DNA from: Deltaproteobacteria bacterium
Lineage (GTDB): Bacteria > Desulfobacterota_E > Deferrimicrobia > Deferrimicrobiales > Deferrimicrobiaceae
Length of the DNA stretch: 64,000 nucleotides
Direction: 5' to 3'
Assembly: GCA_023488945.1 (NCBI GenBank)
Contig: JAMDBZ010000026.1
Coordinates: 14,979 to 78,978 of the forward strand
Part shown: positions 44,384 to 52,991 of the stretch, one piece after another
Numbering within the stretch: the first letter of the stretch is position 1
Layout of the letters: every line of letters begins with the position of its first letter
Program-made: the position numbers and the translations under genes
The notes under the pieces: generated by a model
The model's input: only the letters and a program-made list of their open reading frames with translations
The model's database searches: none
What the model was told of the DNA's origin: nothing

Positions 44384-45121
44384 TCACATCTGCCCTTCCG
44401 CGTCCAGGTCCCGGCCGAGGTAGGCGCGCTGCACATCGCGGTTCGAGAGCAGGTATTCCGCCGTCCCTTCCATGATGATCCGGCCGGTTTCGAGGACATA
44501 CCCGCGGTCGGCGATGCGGAGCGCGGCCTTCGCGTTCTGCTCCACGAGCAGGACCGTCTTCCCCTCGTCGCGCAGCCTCGTGACGATCGCGAAGATGTCC
44601 CTCACGATCAGGGGCGCAAGCCCCATCGACGGCTCGTCCATCATGACGAGCTTCGGGCGGGCCATGAGCGCCCGCGCGATCGCGAGCATCTGCTGCTCGC
44701 CGCCCGAAAGCGTGCCGGCGAGCTGCCGTTCGCGCTCCTTCAGGCGGGGGAAGATCGCGTAGATGCGTTCGAGGTCGTCCCTGACCGCCGCGCCGCCCTG
44801 CTTCCGGTATTGCGGGCAGGCGCCAAGGAGGATGTTTTCCCGGACGGTCATGGGAGCGAAGATCTGCCGTCCCTCCGGCACGAGGGAGCAGCCGAGGAAG
44901 ACGATCCGCTCGGGCGGAAGCTTCCCGATTTCCCGCGAATCGAGGAAAATTTCGCCGGCGCGGGCCCGCATCAGGCCCGAGATCGTCCTCAGGAGAGTGG
45001 TCTTCCCGGCCCCGTTGGCCCCGATGATCGCGACGATCTCGCCGGTCCCGATGTGCATCGTGATTTTTTTAAGCACCTTCAGCCTGCCGTATCCGGCCTC
45101 GACGTTCTTGAGCCTCAGCAT
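44384..45121 (-). CDS. livF: Branched-chain-type ABC transporter ATPase, LivF (second system)
   Basis: 245-residue ABC ATPase. Walker A is [17 protein letters not shown], the signature [16 protein letters not shown], and Walker [18 protein letters not shown], the form typical of LivF. The start at 45121 excludes a basic 11-codon extension. It is 58 bp downstream of livG and 16 bp upstream of paaK in the same direction. It forms the second liv-type transporter of the window with the four genes upstream. Confidence 0.92.
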   Translation of the reverse strand: MLRLKNVEAGYGRLKVLKKITMHIGTGEIVAIIGANGAGKTTLLRTISGLMRARAGEIFLDSREIGKLPPERIVFLGCSLVPEGRQIFAPMTVRENILLGACPQYRKQGGAAVRDDLERIYAIFPRLKERERQLAGTLSGGEQQMLAIARALMARPKLVMMDEPSMGLAPLIVRDIFAIVTRLRDEGKTVLLVEQNAKAALRIADRGYVLETGRIIMEGTAEYLLSNRDVQRAYLGRDLDAEGQM

Positions 45122-45179
45122 CCGTCCCTCGAGGCGCGGGTCGCCCGCGCGCACTCTTTGTCACGGCCGCCGCCGCTCC

Positions 45180-45941
45180 TCATTGGTCGTCGCCCAGGTA
45201 CACACGGATCACTTCCGGGTTCTTCTGAATGGCGAGGGGCCGGTCTTCGGCGATCCTCTGCCCGGAGCTCAGGACGACGACTTCGTCCGAGATGTTCATG
45301 ACGAGCGACATGTCGTGCTCCACGAGCAGGACGGTGATCCCCATGTCCCGGATCCTGGCGATCAGCCGCCCCATCTCGTTCGTCTCCCGCATGTTCAGGC
45401 CGGCCGCGGGCTCGTCGAGCAGAAGGAGCCGGGGCTCGCAGGCGAGCGCCCGGCCCAGCTCGACGACGCGCTGCTGCCCGTAGGGGAGGCTGGCCGCCTC
45501 GGCCCGGGCGTGGTCCGCGATCCCGAGGAACTCCATGATCTCGAGGCTCTTCTCCCGGATCCGCCGCTCCTCGCTCCACGTGAACGGGAGGTTCAGCATC
45601 CCGGCGAAGAACCCGGCCCGGCTGTGGACGTGACGGCCGACCATGATGTTTTCCTGGACCGTCATCTTGGGAAAGAGCCTGGTGTGCTGGAACGTGCGCG
45701 CCATGCCGCGCGCGGCGATCCGCCACGGCGGCAGGCCCTGGATCGCCGCGCCCCCGAAGACGATCTCGCCGCGATCGGGCGGCAGCACCCCGGAAATCAG
45801 GTTGAAAAGAGTCGTCTTCCCCGCGCCGTTCGGCCCGATCAGCGCCTTGATCTGCCCCCGCGCCACGTCGAACGAGACGTCGTCGACGGCCTGGAGGCCG
45901 CCGAAGCGCTTGCGGATCTCCCGGACCGAAAGGAGCGTCAC
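45180..45941 (-). CDS. livG: Branched-chain-type ABC transporter ATPase, LivG (second system)
   Basis: 253-residue ABC ATPase. Walker A is [17 protein letters not shown], followed by MARTFQHTRLFPKMTVQENI. The signature loop ASLPYGQQRVVELGRAL is normal here (unlike the first LivG), Walker B is LLLLDEPAAGLNMRET, and LLVEHDMSLVMNISDEV is the LivG end region. The GTG at 45941 overlaps the livM stop as GTGA with GGAGG just upstream. Confidence 0.92.
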   Translation of the reverse strand: MTLLSVREIRKRFGGLQAVDDVSFDVARGQIKALIGPNGAGKTTLFNLISGVLPPDRGEIVFGGAAIQGLPPWRIAARGMARTFQHTRLFPKMTVQENIMVGRHVHSRAGFFAGMLNLPFTWSEERRIREKSLEIMEFLGIADHARAEAASLPYGQQRVVELGRALACEPRLLLLDEPAAGLNMRETNEMGRLIARIRDMGITVLLVEHDMSLVMNISDEVVVLSSGQRIAEDRPLAIQKNPEVIRVYLGDDQ

Positions 45942-47014
45942 GGCGCCTCCTCGTCGGCGGCGTCCCGCGAAACGAGCCGCCTCAGGTCGGCGAACAGACC
46001 CCGCCGCAACAGCCCTTCCGGAGCGAAGAGCATGATCCCGATGAGGATCAGGCCGAAGACGGCGTCGTCCAGGGTCCCGAAATACCCCCGAAGCGAGAGG
46101 GTGTTCAGCACAAGGCTCATCAAGAGGGCTCCCCACAGGTTCGCCATGCCGCCGATCGCGACGATCGCGACATACCGCACCGACTTCATGACCGACGCCT
46201 CGGACGGGCCGATGCCGCCGTTGTAATGGGTCAGGAGGATGCCGGCCAGGGAGGCGAAGGCCGCGCTCAGCACGAACACGTTCAGCTTGTAGCGCGCCGT
46301 CGGGATCCCCATGGCGTCCGCGGCGTCCTCCGCGCCGTGGATCGACGCGAGCGCCCTGCCGACACGGGAATGGACCAGGTTGATCAGGAGCAGCATCCCG
46401 AGGATCACCGCCCCCCATGCGACGTAATAGTTCTGGACGCGCAGGGAGGACTTGCCCGAGATCTTAAGTCCGAACGGCAGGGCGAGCCCGGGGACGTCGG
46501 AGATCCCGTCCGCCGCGCCGAGGAGCTCGGTCCCCAGGACGATCCGGTAAACGATGACGCCGAAGCCGAGGGTCGCCATGGCCAGGTAGTGTCCCCTGAG
46601 CTTCAGGACCGGTCCCCCCACGAGATAGGCGATGCCGACCGTCACGACGACGGCGACCGCGCAGGCCGCCCACGGATGGACGGTCAGAAGGACCCCTCCG
46701 TACAGGTCGGGGCGGGTGACGAGCAGTCCCGCGGCCGAAAGCCAGGACACGAAGGCATTCCCCCGGTGGGGCGTCAGGTCGTAGGTCGTCAGGAACGCCG
46801 ACAGGTATCCGCCGAGGGCGAAGAACCCGGCGTGGCCGAGCGAGATCTGGCCCGCGTACCCGACCAGCATGCAGAGGCCGACGATGAGCAGCGAATAGTA
46901 GGCGGCCATCGTCAGCTGCGTGAGGTAGTAGGCGCTGCCGGTGAAATGGGTCGCCAGCTGGATCGCCGCGACGAGGCCGGCGAAGGCGGCGACCGGAATG
47001 TACCTCGCCGCCAT
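45938..47014 (-). CDS. livM: Branched-chain-type ABC transporter permease, LivM (second system)
   Basis: 358-residue permease with about nine to ten hydrophobic helices and the family segment VGYAGQISLGHAGFFALGGY. The EAA-like loop includes AEDAADAMGIPTARYKLNVF, and YVAIVAIGGMANLWGALL is the second signature. It starts with ATG at 47014, overlapping the livH stop (ATGA), and its own stop overlaps livG. It is longer than LivM of the first system, with an extended N-terminal helix and an extra periplasmic stretch at about residues 75-100. Confidence 0.92.
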   Translation of the reverse strand: MAARYIPVAAFAGLVAAIQLATHFTGSAYYLTQLTMAAYYSLLIVGLCMLVGYAGQISLGHAGFFALGGYLSAFLTTYDLTPHRGNAFVSWLSAAGLLVTRPDLYGGVLLTVHPWAACAVAVVVTVGIAYLVGGPVLKLRGHYLAMATLGFGVIVYRIVLGTELLGAADGISDVPGLALPFGLKISGKSSLRVQNYYVAWGAVILGMLLLINLVHSRVGRALASIHGAEDAADAMGIPTARYKLNVFVLSAAFASLAGILLTHYNGGIGPSEASVMKSVRYVAIVAIGGMANLWGALLMSLVLNTLSLRGYFGTLDDAVFGLILIGIMLFAPEGLLRRGLFADLRRLVSRDAADEEAP

Positions 47015-47898
47015 CAGAACTCCTTGAGCCGGGCCGCCTCGGCGCTGCCGAAGATGCCGCTCGGCCTGACGAACAGGATGAGGAGCAGGATGGAGATCGC
47101 GATGACGTCCTTGTAGGCGGCGGGCAGGACCCAGATGCTGAAGGACTCCAGGATCCCCAGGATCATCCCGGCGCCGACGGCGGCCATGCTGTTCCCGAGG
47201 CCGCCCAGGATGGCGACGGTGAAGCCCTTGATGGCCAGCGGCGTTCCGCTGTCGTACTGGACGTAGGTGATCGGGCAGACGACGCATCCGCCGAGCGCCC
47301 CGATCGCGGCGCTGAGCATGAACGACAGCGTGACCATGTTGGCCGCGCTGATCCCGCAGAGGCGCGCCGCGTCCCGGTTCGCCGAACAGGCGCGGATCTG
47401 CCGTCCCAGCATCGTGTGGTTGAAAAAGGCGTTCAGGCCCAGGACGGCGACGGCGCTGATGCCGACGGCCCAGAGGACCTGGGGCGAGATGTAAACCCCC
47501 CGGAGGTTGATCGAAGTCACCGAGGTCCCCGTGAAGTAGGGGAGCGCCCGGACGCTCTCCCCCCAGAGCTGCAGGGCGGTCTCCCGGATCAGGATCGAGA
47601 GGCCGATGGTGATGATGATCATCCGCAGCACGGAGGGGCGGCGGAGCCACCGGATGAAGGCGATCTCGATGACCCCGCCGACGATCAGCGTCGCGACGAC
47701 GGCGGCCGGGATGGCCAGCGGCAGGGGCATGAACCGGTGCAGCGTCACGGCGATCATGCCGCCGAGCATCACGAACTCGCCCTGCGCGAAATTGATGATG
47801 CCGGTCGCGTTGTAGACGATGTTGAACCCGATGGCGACGATCGCGTAGATCGTTCCGTACGTGATTCCCGCCACCAGGTACTGGAAGAAGAAGGCCAA
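47014..47898 (-). CDS. livH: Branched-chain-type ABC transporter permease, LivH (second system)
   Basis: 294-residue permease. The N-terminal segment FNIVYNATGIINFAQGEFVM matches the LivH signature (N-x-A-x-G-x-I-N-x-A-Q-G-E). About eight helices are visible. The loop SANRDAARLCGISAANMVTL and VAILGGLGNSMAAVGAGMIL complete the family pattern. It is translationally coupled to livM. Confidence 0.92.
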   Translation of the reverse strand: MAFFFQYLVAGITYGTIYAIVAIGFNIVYNATGIINFAQGEFVMLGGMIAVTLHRFMPLPLAIPAAVVATLIVGGVIEIAFIRWLRRPSVLRMIIITIGLSILIRETALQLWGESVRALPYFTGTSVTSINLRGVYISPQVLWAVGISAVAVLGLNAFFNHTMLGRQIRACSANRDAARLCGISAANMVTLSFMLSAAIGALGGCVVCPITYVQYDSGTPLAIKGFTVAILGGLGNSMAAVGAGMILGILESFSIWVLPAAYKDVIAISILLLILFVRPSGIFGSAEAARLKEF

Positions 47899-47982
47899 GG
47901 CGTTGTCCTTCCCTCGGGCGGCAAACGACCGGGAGCACCCGCCCCGCGCGGGGCGCTCCCGGTCGCAACGTCCCCGCGTCCG

Positions 47983-49134
47983 CTACTTCCGCCCCAGGAC
48001 GGCGAACTTCCCCTTCCGGACGGTCAGCATCTCGAACGAGTCGACCCCGAGGCCGTTGTGGTCCTGCGGGGAGAAGTTGAAGATCCCGCCGGTGCCGACG
48101 ACCCCCTTGAGGTGCTCGATGGCCGTCCGGACCGCCTCCTTGTCCGTGCTGTGCGCCTTCTCGATCGCCTTCACGAGGATCAGGAACGCGTCGTAGGCGT
48201 GGCCGCCGAAGGTGCTCGCCTCCTCCTTGTACCGGGACTCGTAGTCCTTCTTGTACTGGAGCAGGACCGCCTTCTGCGGGTTGTTCTCCGGGAGCACGTC
48301 GGCCACGAGGAGCCGGCCGGCGGGGAAGATCACCCCCTCCGCCGCCGGGCCGGCGGCCTGGACGTACTTGATGTTGCCGAACCCGTGGCTCTGGAAAATC
48401 GGCACCTTCAGCCCGATCTGCCGCGCGTTCTTGATCACGATCGACTGCGCCGGCTCGATCGACCAGTTCACGATCGCCTGCACGTTGGCCGCCTTGAGCT
48501 TCGTCACCTCCGCCGTCAGGTCCGAGGCCGCCTTGTCGTACACCTCGTTCGCCGCGATCGCGATCCCGTGCTCCGGCGCGAGCTTCTCGATCTGCTCCTT
48601 CCCCGCCTGGCCGAACCCCGTGTTGCTCGACAACACGCCGATCCGCGAGATCTTCATCTTCTTCATCTGGTCGAAAATCCGGACGATCGCGTAGCTGTCC
48701 TTCTGCGGCGTCTTGAACACGTACTTCGCCACCGGGTTGACGATCACCTCGGCCGCCGCGCACGACAGCAGGATCGTCTTCCCCTCCTCGGCGACCCCCT
48801 TGATCTTCATCGTCTCGCCGCTCGTCGAGGGGCCGATGATCGCGAACACCTTGTTCTCATCGATCAGCTGCTTCGCGAACGAGAAGGCCTTCTCCGGGCT
48901 GGCGCCGGAATCCTTGACGATCAGCTCGACCTTCCGCCCCAAAACGCCGCCCTTCCGGTTCTGCTCCTCGACCAGCATCTCGAGCGTCTTCGCCTCCGGC
49001 GCCCCCAAAAACGACGCCGGGCCGGTCACCGACAGGATCGCGCCGATCTTGATCGGCTCCGCCGCCTGGGCAAACACCCCGCACAGCAGGCTCGCGAGCA
49101 GGACCCCCAGAACCATTCCCCGCTTTCCCTTCAT
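47983..49134 (-). CDS. livK: ABC transporter substrate-binding protein (LivK type, second system)
   Basis: 383-residue periplasmic binding protein with a clear signal peptide (about residues 1-23, ending FAQA) and the Peripla_BP_6 start EPIKIGAILSVTGPASFLG. GPSTSGETMKI and TFGGHAYDAFLILVKAIEK are recognisable family blocks. The start at 49134 follows GGGGGAG. It is the first gene of the livKHMGF-paaK operon and has a good promoter about 190 bp upstream. The ligand is likely an aromatic or aryl-acetic acid, judged by the paaK at the operon end. Confidence 0.9.
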   Translation of the reverse strand: MKGKRGMVLGVLLASLLCGVFAQAAEPIKIGAILSVTGPASFLGAPEAKTLEMLVEEQNRKGGVLGRKVELIVKDSGASPEKAFSFAKQLIDENKVFAIIGPSTSGETMKIKGVAEEGKTILLSCAAAEVIVNPVAKYVFKTPQKDSYAIVRIFDQMKKMKISRIGVLSSNTGFGQAGKEQIEKLAPEHGIAIAANEVYDKAASDLTAEVTKLKAANVQAIVNWSIEPAQSIVIKNARQIGLKVPIFQSHGFGNIKYVQAAGPAAEGVIFPAGRLLVADVLPENNPQKAVLLQYKKDYESRYKEEASTFGGHAYDAFLILVKAIEKAHSTDKEAVRTAIEHLKGVVGTGGIFNFSPQDHNGLGVDSFEMLTVRKGKFAVLGRK

Positions 49135-49321
49135 CTCCCCCTCCCCTCGTCTGTGGTTATGGGCCTTCACCAAAACTCCGTCCCATCAGGAAATCAAGTC
49201 CAAGGCGCCGGGACTTGCTTCCGAAAAGGATCCGTGACGACGATTTCCTCTAACTGAGGATCTGCCGGACGACAACTGCCACCGCAACCCCCTCACGGCA
49301 GGCGAAGGGGTATTTCGCAAA

Positions 49322-49350
49322 ACAGTACCGCAATGCCTTTTAGCTGTCAA
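49322..49350 (-). promoter_or_regulatory. Sigma-70-type promoter for livKHMGF-paaK
   Basis: On the minus strand, TTGACA (49350-49345) and TACTGT (49327-49322) are separated by 17 bp. They lie in the 557-bp gap upstream of livK. AT-rich sequence with the TTTTGTTGACA context precedes it. Apart from this and the palindrome at 49.5 kb nothing recognisable was seen in that gap. Confidence 0.55.
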
Positions 49351-49499
49351 CAAAATATTGATACGTCGTTTTATGGAAAATGGGCACCCTGCCCCCACGG
49401 ATCGACGCACCCGGACCTCGGTGCAGGAACCCTCCAGAAATCTCAACGGACCGTCAAGCGCCGGCAGTTCGGGAACCGGCTGCCGGGCAGCTTTTCCGC

Positions 49500-49521
49500 A
49501 AAACAATGTTACCGTTGTTTT
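49500..49521. promoter_or_regulatory. Palindromic operator candidate
   Basis: The arms AAAACAATGTT and ACCGTTGTTTT match as an inverted repeat at 9 of 11 positions, with the outer AAAACAA/TTGTTTT arms perfect. It lies between the divergent livK operon and GNAT-rrf2 genes. The size fits a TetR- or LysR-type site. The regulator is unknown; the nearby Rrf2 protein is one candidate. Confidence 0.4.
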
Positions 49522-49691
49522 TCAAGCAAATGCCGGCTCCCGGCAGGCAAACGTTCCCTGCCGACATGGCCGGCAGCCTCCGAAAAATCCGCTCCGACCA
49601 CACAGGCGGGGGATTTGGGGCGATGAAATCTCTTGCTCTTATCATCCAATTATGGCATTAAGGTACCAAATTGATCGGCCGGGATAGGGAA

Positions 49692-50138
49692 ATGACGGGA
49701 CAGATCTCCATCCGCGATGCCATGCCATCCGATCTCGATATTATAATCGCATTGGATGAGGTGGGCCCCAAAGAAGAAAAACCGGCTTATTGGCGCGGGA
49801 TCTTCGACCACTATGTCCTGGGTGGGAGAAAAGACCGGCTTTTTCTGGTCGCGGAAATGGATGGCGAAGTCGTCGGTTTCATCGGCGGGGAGGTCCGCGC
49901 CTGGGAATTCGGCTCGCCGCCGTGCGGCTGGGTGTTCGCGCTGGCCGTATCCCCGAGGACGCGCGGGATGGGCATCAGCCGGCGCATGTTCGAGGAAATC
50001 TGCAAGCGCCTGAAGCAGGGCAATGTCACGACGGTGCGAACCATGGTCGATCGCAGCAACAAGGAGACGTTGTCGTTCTTCCGGAGTCAAGGTTTGCGCA
50101 CAGGCCGGTATATCGAACTCGAAAAAGAGATCGACTGA
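49692..50138 (+). CDS. GNAT-family N-acetyltransferase
   Basis: 148-residue single-domain GNAT protein. It begins GQISIRDAMPSDLDIIIALD. The acetyl-CoA loop is SPRTRGMGISRRMFEEI (R-x-x-G-x-G/A pattern), and the C-terminal strand holds NKETLSFFRSQGLRTGRY. The start at 49692 was preferred to a TTG seven codons upstream. It lies 70 bp from the rrf2 gene on the same strand. As with the tandem GNAT next to bcr, a BadL-like role in aromatic gene control is possible but unsupported by sequence. The substrate is unknown. Confidence 0.85.
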   Translation: MTGQISIRDAMPSDLDIIIALDEVGPKEEKPAYWRGIFDHYVLGGRKDRLFLVAEMDGEVVGFIGGEVRAWEFGSPPCGWVFALAVSPRTRGMGISRRMFEEICKRLKQGNVTTVRTMVDRSNKETLSFFRSQGLRTGRYIELEKEID

Positions 50139-50208
50139 CGCAACCGGACGGCATGAGCGGAAAGACCATTCCGACGATCCTGATCCTGGACCGGAGCGGG
50201 GTCTCACA

Positions 50209-50661
50209 TTGAAACTGAACAAGGGAAGCCTGTTCGCCCTCTTCGCCGTACTGGAACTGGCCAGCGATTCGAACCGGCAGCTCTCGACCGCCGAGATCGC
50301 CGACAAATACGGAATCTCCACGCACCACCTGGCAAAGGTGATGCGGAATCTCGTGCACGCGGGACTGGTGCAGGCGGTGCGCGGCGTCGGCGGCGGGTAT
50401 CGATTCGCGGGGAACGTCAGCCGCACGACGTTGCTCGACGTCATTCAACTGTTCGAAACGCTGGAATCCGAGCTCGACATGCCGAACCTCGGAAGCCAGG
50501 CAGGCGACCCCATCGTGGCGGAGTTGAAGAGCATTACCAGCGAAATCGACGAGCTCACCAAGGCGGTGCTCGACACGATCACGTTGGCAACGGCTCTGAA
50601 AAGCACACGAAAGCGCGCCGAGGCTGCCGTCGGGGCAAGAGCGTCAACCCCCGAATCATAG
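50209..50661 (+). CDS. Rrf2-family transcriptional regulator
   Basis: 150-residue winged-helix regulator. The TTG start at 50209 is supported by GGAGCGGGG upstream. The domain shows KLNKGSLFALFAVLELASDS, the recognition region STAEIADKYGISTHHLAKVM and the Rrf2 wing AVRGVGGGYRFAGNVSRTTL. The loop that carries three cluster cysteines in IscR and NsrR has none here (LESELDMPNLGSQAG). It is therefore unlikely to bind an Fe-S cluster and may sense a metabolite or protein instead. It is next to GNAT and divergent from the liv-paaK operon. Confidence 0.88.
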   Translation: MKLNKGSLFALFAVLELASDSNRQLSTAEIADKYGISTHHLAKVMRNLVHAGLVQAVRGVGGGYRFAGNVSRTTLLDVIQLFETLESELDMPNLGSQAGDPIVAELKSITSEIDELTKAVLDTITLATALKSTRKRAEAAVGARASTPES

Positions 50662-50675
50662 CCCCACGTTGCCTG

Positions 50676-50698
50676 CCGCATGGCAAAGCCCCATGCGG
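50676..50698. terminator. Hairpin between rrf2 and the convergent amidohydrolase gene
   Basis: CCGCATGG and CCATGCGG form a perfect 8-bp stem around a 7-nt loop, just after the rrf2 stop. There is no T-tract. The convergent layout makes a bidirectional terminator likely, but the call is tentative. Confidence 0.4.
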
Positions 50699-50750
50699 GC
50701 CGGGATTCACCCGGCGGTAAATCCCGACTTCGCCTCCGCAAAGCCGCCGG

Positions 50751-51611
50751 TCACTTCCGGAGATGCAACACCCTGGCGGCATTACCGCCAAGAATGTTTT
50801 CTATCCCCTCCGCCGGCAAAGGCAGTTCGCTGATCGCCTCCATATTGCGCCTGATCCAGGGCATTCCCGGCCAGTCGCTGCCGAAAATGACTTTATCCGT
50901 AATGCGATCCAATTCCGGAAAATACGTCAGCAATTTGGAGGGGGGCAGACCGGAAAGTTCCATATGGACGTTGGAGTGCAGTTTGGACAGAAAAAAGGCC
51001 CGGTCATACCAGAACCCTCGACCCGAGTGGGCCATGACCAGATTCAGCCGGGGGAAATCGACGGCCACATCATCCAGGTCAAGAGGGTCGCCGTACTTCA
51101 TCCGGGAGCCCTTGAAAACCGAAGACCCGGTATGAATCAGGACGGGAATGCCCAGATCCTCCGCCGCCTGGTACAGCGGGTAAATCCTCTGGTCGTTGAG
51201 GTGATAATGCTGGTACGGGGGGTAGAGCTTCAACCCACGGAAGCCCTCGTCTTCGACTTTTCGGCGTAGCTCGTCCCCCAGATCGGTGTACAGGTGTGGA
51301 TTCAGGTCGCAAAAAGGGATCAGCCTGGGCCTGCCCTGGCAAAACTTACGCACCTGCTCATTGGTGCATACCCCCGTGGTCACATGGCTCAACTCCGCCA
51401 GGACGCAGGCATAATCAACCCCCTCAGCCGACAGCAGGTCTTCAAAAGCTCCCGGGTCATCATAGCGGCGAATATATTCCTCGTACCCCACAGGGTGATT
51501 TTGCTTCATCCACTCCGTGACCCACGTGTGGTGATGAGTGTATACCCCCAGGTGAACGTGAAAATCGATCCGCGGTGCCCGGGCATTCCGATCTGCTTTT
51601 TCAGGTGTCAT
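50751..51611 (-). CDS. Amidohydrolase-2 family metal-dependent hydrolase/decarboxylase
   Basis: 286-residue TIM-barrel protein of the amidohydrolase-2 group. The N-terminal metal motif is RIDFHVHLGVYTHHH. GFRGLKLYPPYQHYHLND, LGIPVLIHTGSS and LVMAHSGRGFW supply the metal-ligand histidines, and FGSDWPGMPW the conserved Asp. The C-terminus ENILGGNAARVLHL is the family end signature. Members include aromatic decarboxylases (ACMSD, OHBA types) and lactonases. The exact reaction here cannot be told. It is downstream of a repeat element and separate from the SDR gene. Confidence 0.85.
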   Translation of the reverse strand: MTPEKADRNARAPRIDFHVHLGVYTHHHTWVTEWMKQNHPVGYEEYIRRYDDPGAFEDLLSAEGVDYACVLAELSHVTTGVCTNEQVRKFCQGRPRLIPFCDLNPHLYTDLGDELRRKVEDEGFRGLKLYPPYQHYHLNDQRIYPLYQAAEDLGIPVLIHTGSSVFKGSRMKYGDPLDLDDVAVDFPRLNLVMAHSGRGFWYDRAFFLSKLHSNVHMELSGLPPSKLLTYFPELDRITDKVIFGSDWPGMPWIRRNMEAISELPLPAEGIENILGGNAARVLHLRK

Positions 51612-51689
51612 TTCCCCTGTTCCTTTTCAGTTTCAGTCAGCGCGTTTTCCTGCCGGAAGCCTATTGTACCGTCTCGTAAATAGCTTGAC

Positions 51690-51840
51690 GCACCGAGAGC
51701 GTCGATGCGCCGCGCCGTGCTTCGGCGCGCAAGGGAAGGCGTACTGGGAGAGTACGACGAACGAGCGCGTACTCCGCTGGAGCGGATGCAGCGGCGCTCG
51801 AATGCCAAGGTATTTGCGAGACGGTGCACTCGTTTGGATC
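51690..51840 (+). repeat. Intergenic repeat related to copies A-D, copy E
   Basis: In the 249-bp gap between the amidohydrolase and SDR genes. It contains an inverted pair AGTACG/CGTACT and ends with TTGCGAGACGGTGCACT, which differs by one base from the end of copy A at about 174-190. The core blocks of A-C are not recognisable, so it belongs to a second subtype or shares only the terminal module. No coding signal. Confidence 0.4.
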
Positions 51841-51860
51841 GGGGCGCGGCGATGATTTCG

Positions 51861-52580
51861 TCAGATGTACTGCCCGGCATCGACCCGGATCACCTCGCCG
51901 GTAATCATGCGAGCCGCATCGGAAAGCAGGAACAATACGGCATTGGCGACATCCTCGGGCGTGGCCAACTCCGGCAGGACGCTCTCGGCCTTGGCCTTGG
52001 AAATCGTCTCCGCGGGCAGTCCCAGGGCCATTCGGGTCATGACCATGCCGGGCGCGACAGCGTTGACCGTCACTCCCTTGGGCCCGAGCTCCCGCGCCAG
52101 CGTCTTGGTCAGCCCGATCAGGCCCGCCTTGGACGCGCAGTAGTTCGCCTGGCCGAACTTGCCGCGGATTCCGTTGATGGAGGTGATGTTGACGATCCGC
52201 CCGTAACCGGCTTTCCGCATGGCGGGCGCCAATGCCCGCACGACGTTGAAAGCTCCCGTCAGGTTCACCGAAAGCACCGAATGCCACTCGTCGTCGCTCA
52301 TGTTGATCACGCTGCGGTCGCGGGTAATGCCGGCGTTATTGACCAGCAGCGAGACATGAGCCGGCAACTTCGCAACGGCGTCCGCGACATCGGCGGGATC
52401 GCTGATATCGACCTGATGGAACCGATACGGAACCTCATCGCCAGGCTCTCCCGGGGCCACATCGAAGACATGCACGCCGGCGCCGTGATCGATCAAGGCG
52501 CGGGTGATCGCCAACCCGATACCGCGCGCGCCGCCGGTAACCACCGCAACGCGCCCCTCAAAATTCAAGAACCTGCACAT
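51861..52580 (-). CDS. Short-chain dehydrogenase/reductase (FabG/PhaB-like)
   Basis: 239-residue SDR. The cofactor loop is VVTGGARGIGLAITRAL, the structural motif LLVNNAGITRDRS. The catalytic Ser and Tyr-x-x-x-Lys are in IVNITSINGIRGKFGQANYCASKAG, cited here as S at TSING and YCASK. The tail GEVIRVDAGQYI is typical of 3-oxoacyl-ACP or acetoacetyl-CoA reductases. Residues after the second beta strand (FDVAPGE) suggest NAD rather than NADP preference. It would oxidise or reduce a 3-hydroxy/3-oxoacyl thioester. No obvious operon partner. Confidence 0.88.
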   Translation of the reverse strand: MCRFLNFEGRVAVVTGGARGIGLAITRALIDHGAGVHVFDVAPGEPGDEVPYRFHQVDISDPADVADAVAKLPAHVSLLVNNAGITRDRSVINMSDDEWHSVLSVNLTGAFNVVRALAPAMRKAGYGRIVNITSINGIRGKFGQANYCASKAGLIGLTKTLARELGPKGVTVNAVAPGMVMTRMALGLPAETISKAKAESVLPELATPEDVANAVLFLLSDAARMITGEVIRVDAGQYI

Positions 52581-52651
52581 TGCTCCTCCATTCGGTGACG
52601 GGTTTTCTCGTATTCAAGTGCCACATTACCGCTTTGACTGTCAAGGCGGGC

Positions 52652-52702
52652 AGTGACGCGCATCCCCTCCCCTCCCCGCGTTCCGTTCGGCCGCTCATAT
52701 AC
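52652..52702. repeat. 50-bp repeat shared with the tatC upstream regions
   Basis: About 50 bp, including GTGACGCGCATCCCCTCCCC and CCGTTCGGCCGCTCATATACT, are repeated almost unchanged at about 55272-55320 and 56050-56098, just before the two tatC starts. Here they lie between the SDR gene and the ada fragment. It may be a copied promoter or leader region, or a recombination scar. The neighbouring 52703-52756 holds nothing recognisable. Confidence 0.5.
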
Positions 52703-52756
52703 TCTACCGGCGCAAGTGCGTGCCTGAATGGGTCCCGTCCATGCCGTCGGCTCCGC

Positions 52757-52981
52757 TCACTCCTTCCCGCGGGCTCCGGACGTCTTCGTCCGATATCGGG
52801 AGGTCGGCGAGCCCTCGGCGCGCAACGCCGGGCCTTGGCGCTCGCGAACGAGGAGCACGCGCTTGCGTTCGACGCCCCAGCGATACCCGCCCGGCCTGCC
52901 GTCGCCTCGAATGACACGGTGACACGGCATGACCACCGCGACGGGGTTGGCGGCGCAGGCGCGCGGCATTCGGGCGTCGGA
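52757..52981 (-). pseudogene. C-terminal fragment of an Ada/Ogt O6-alkylguanine-DNA alkyltransferase
   Basis: The minus strand encodes RACAANPVAVVMPCHRVIRG, the active-site PCHR motif of O6-alkylguanine-DNA alkyltransferases, followed by GYRWGVERKRVLL, the Ada-type ending. The N-terminal three quarters are missing. Upstream in frame there is a stop within the PIN toxin gene, and the only ATG (52969) begins in mid-domain. The tail after about 52835 is not conserved. It is a broken remnant and is unlikely to be functional, since the DNA-binding helix before PCHR is lost. Confidence 0.8.
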
Positions 52982-52991
52982 ACTGTTCCTG

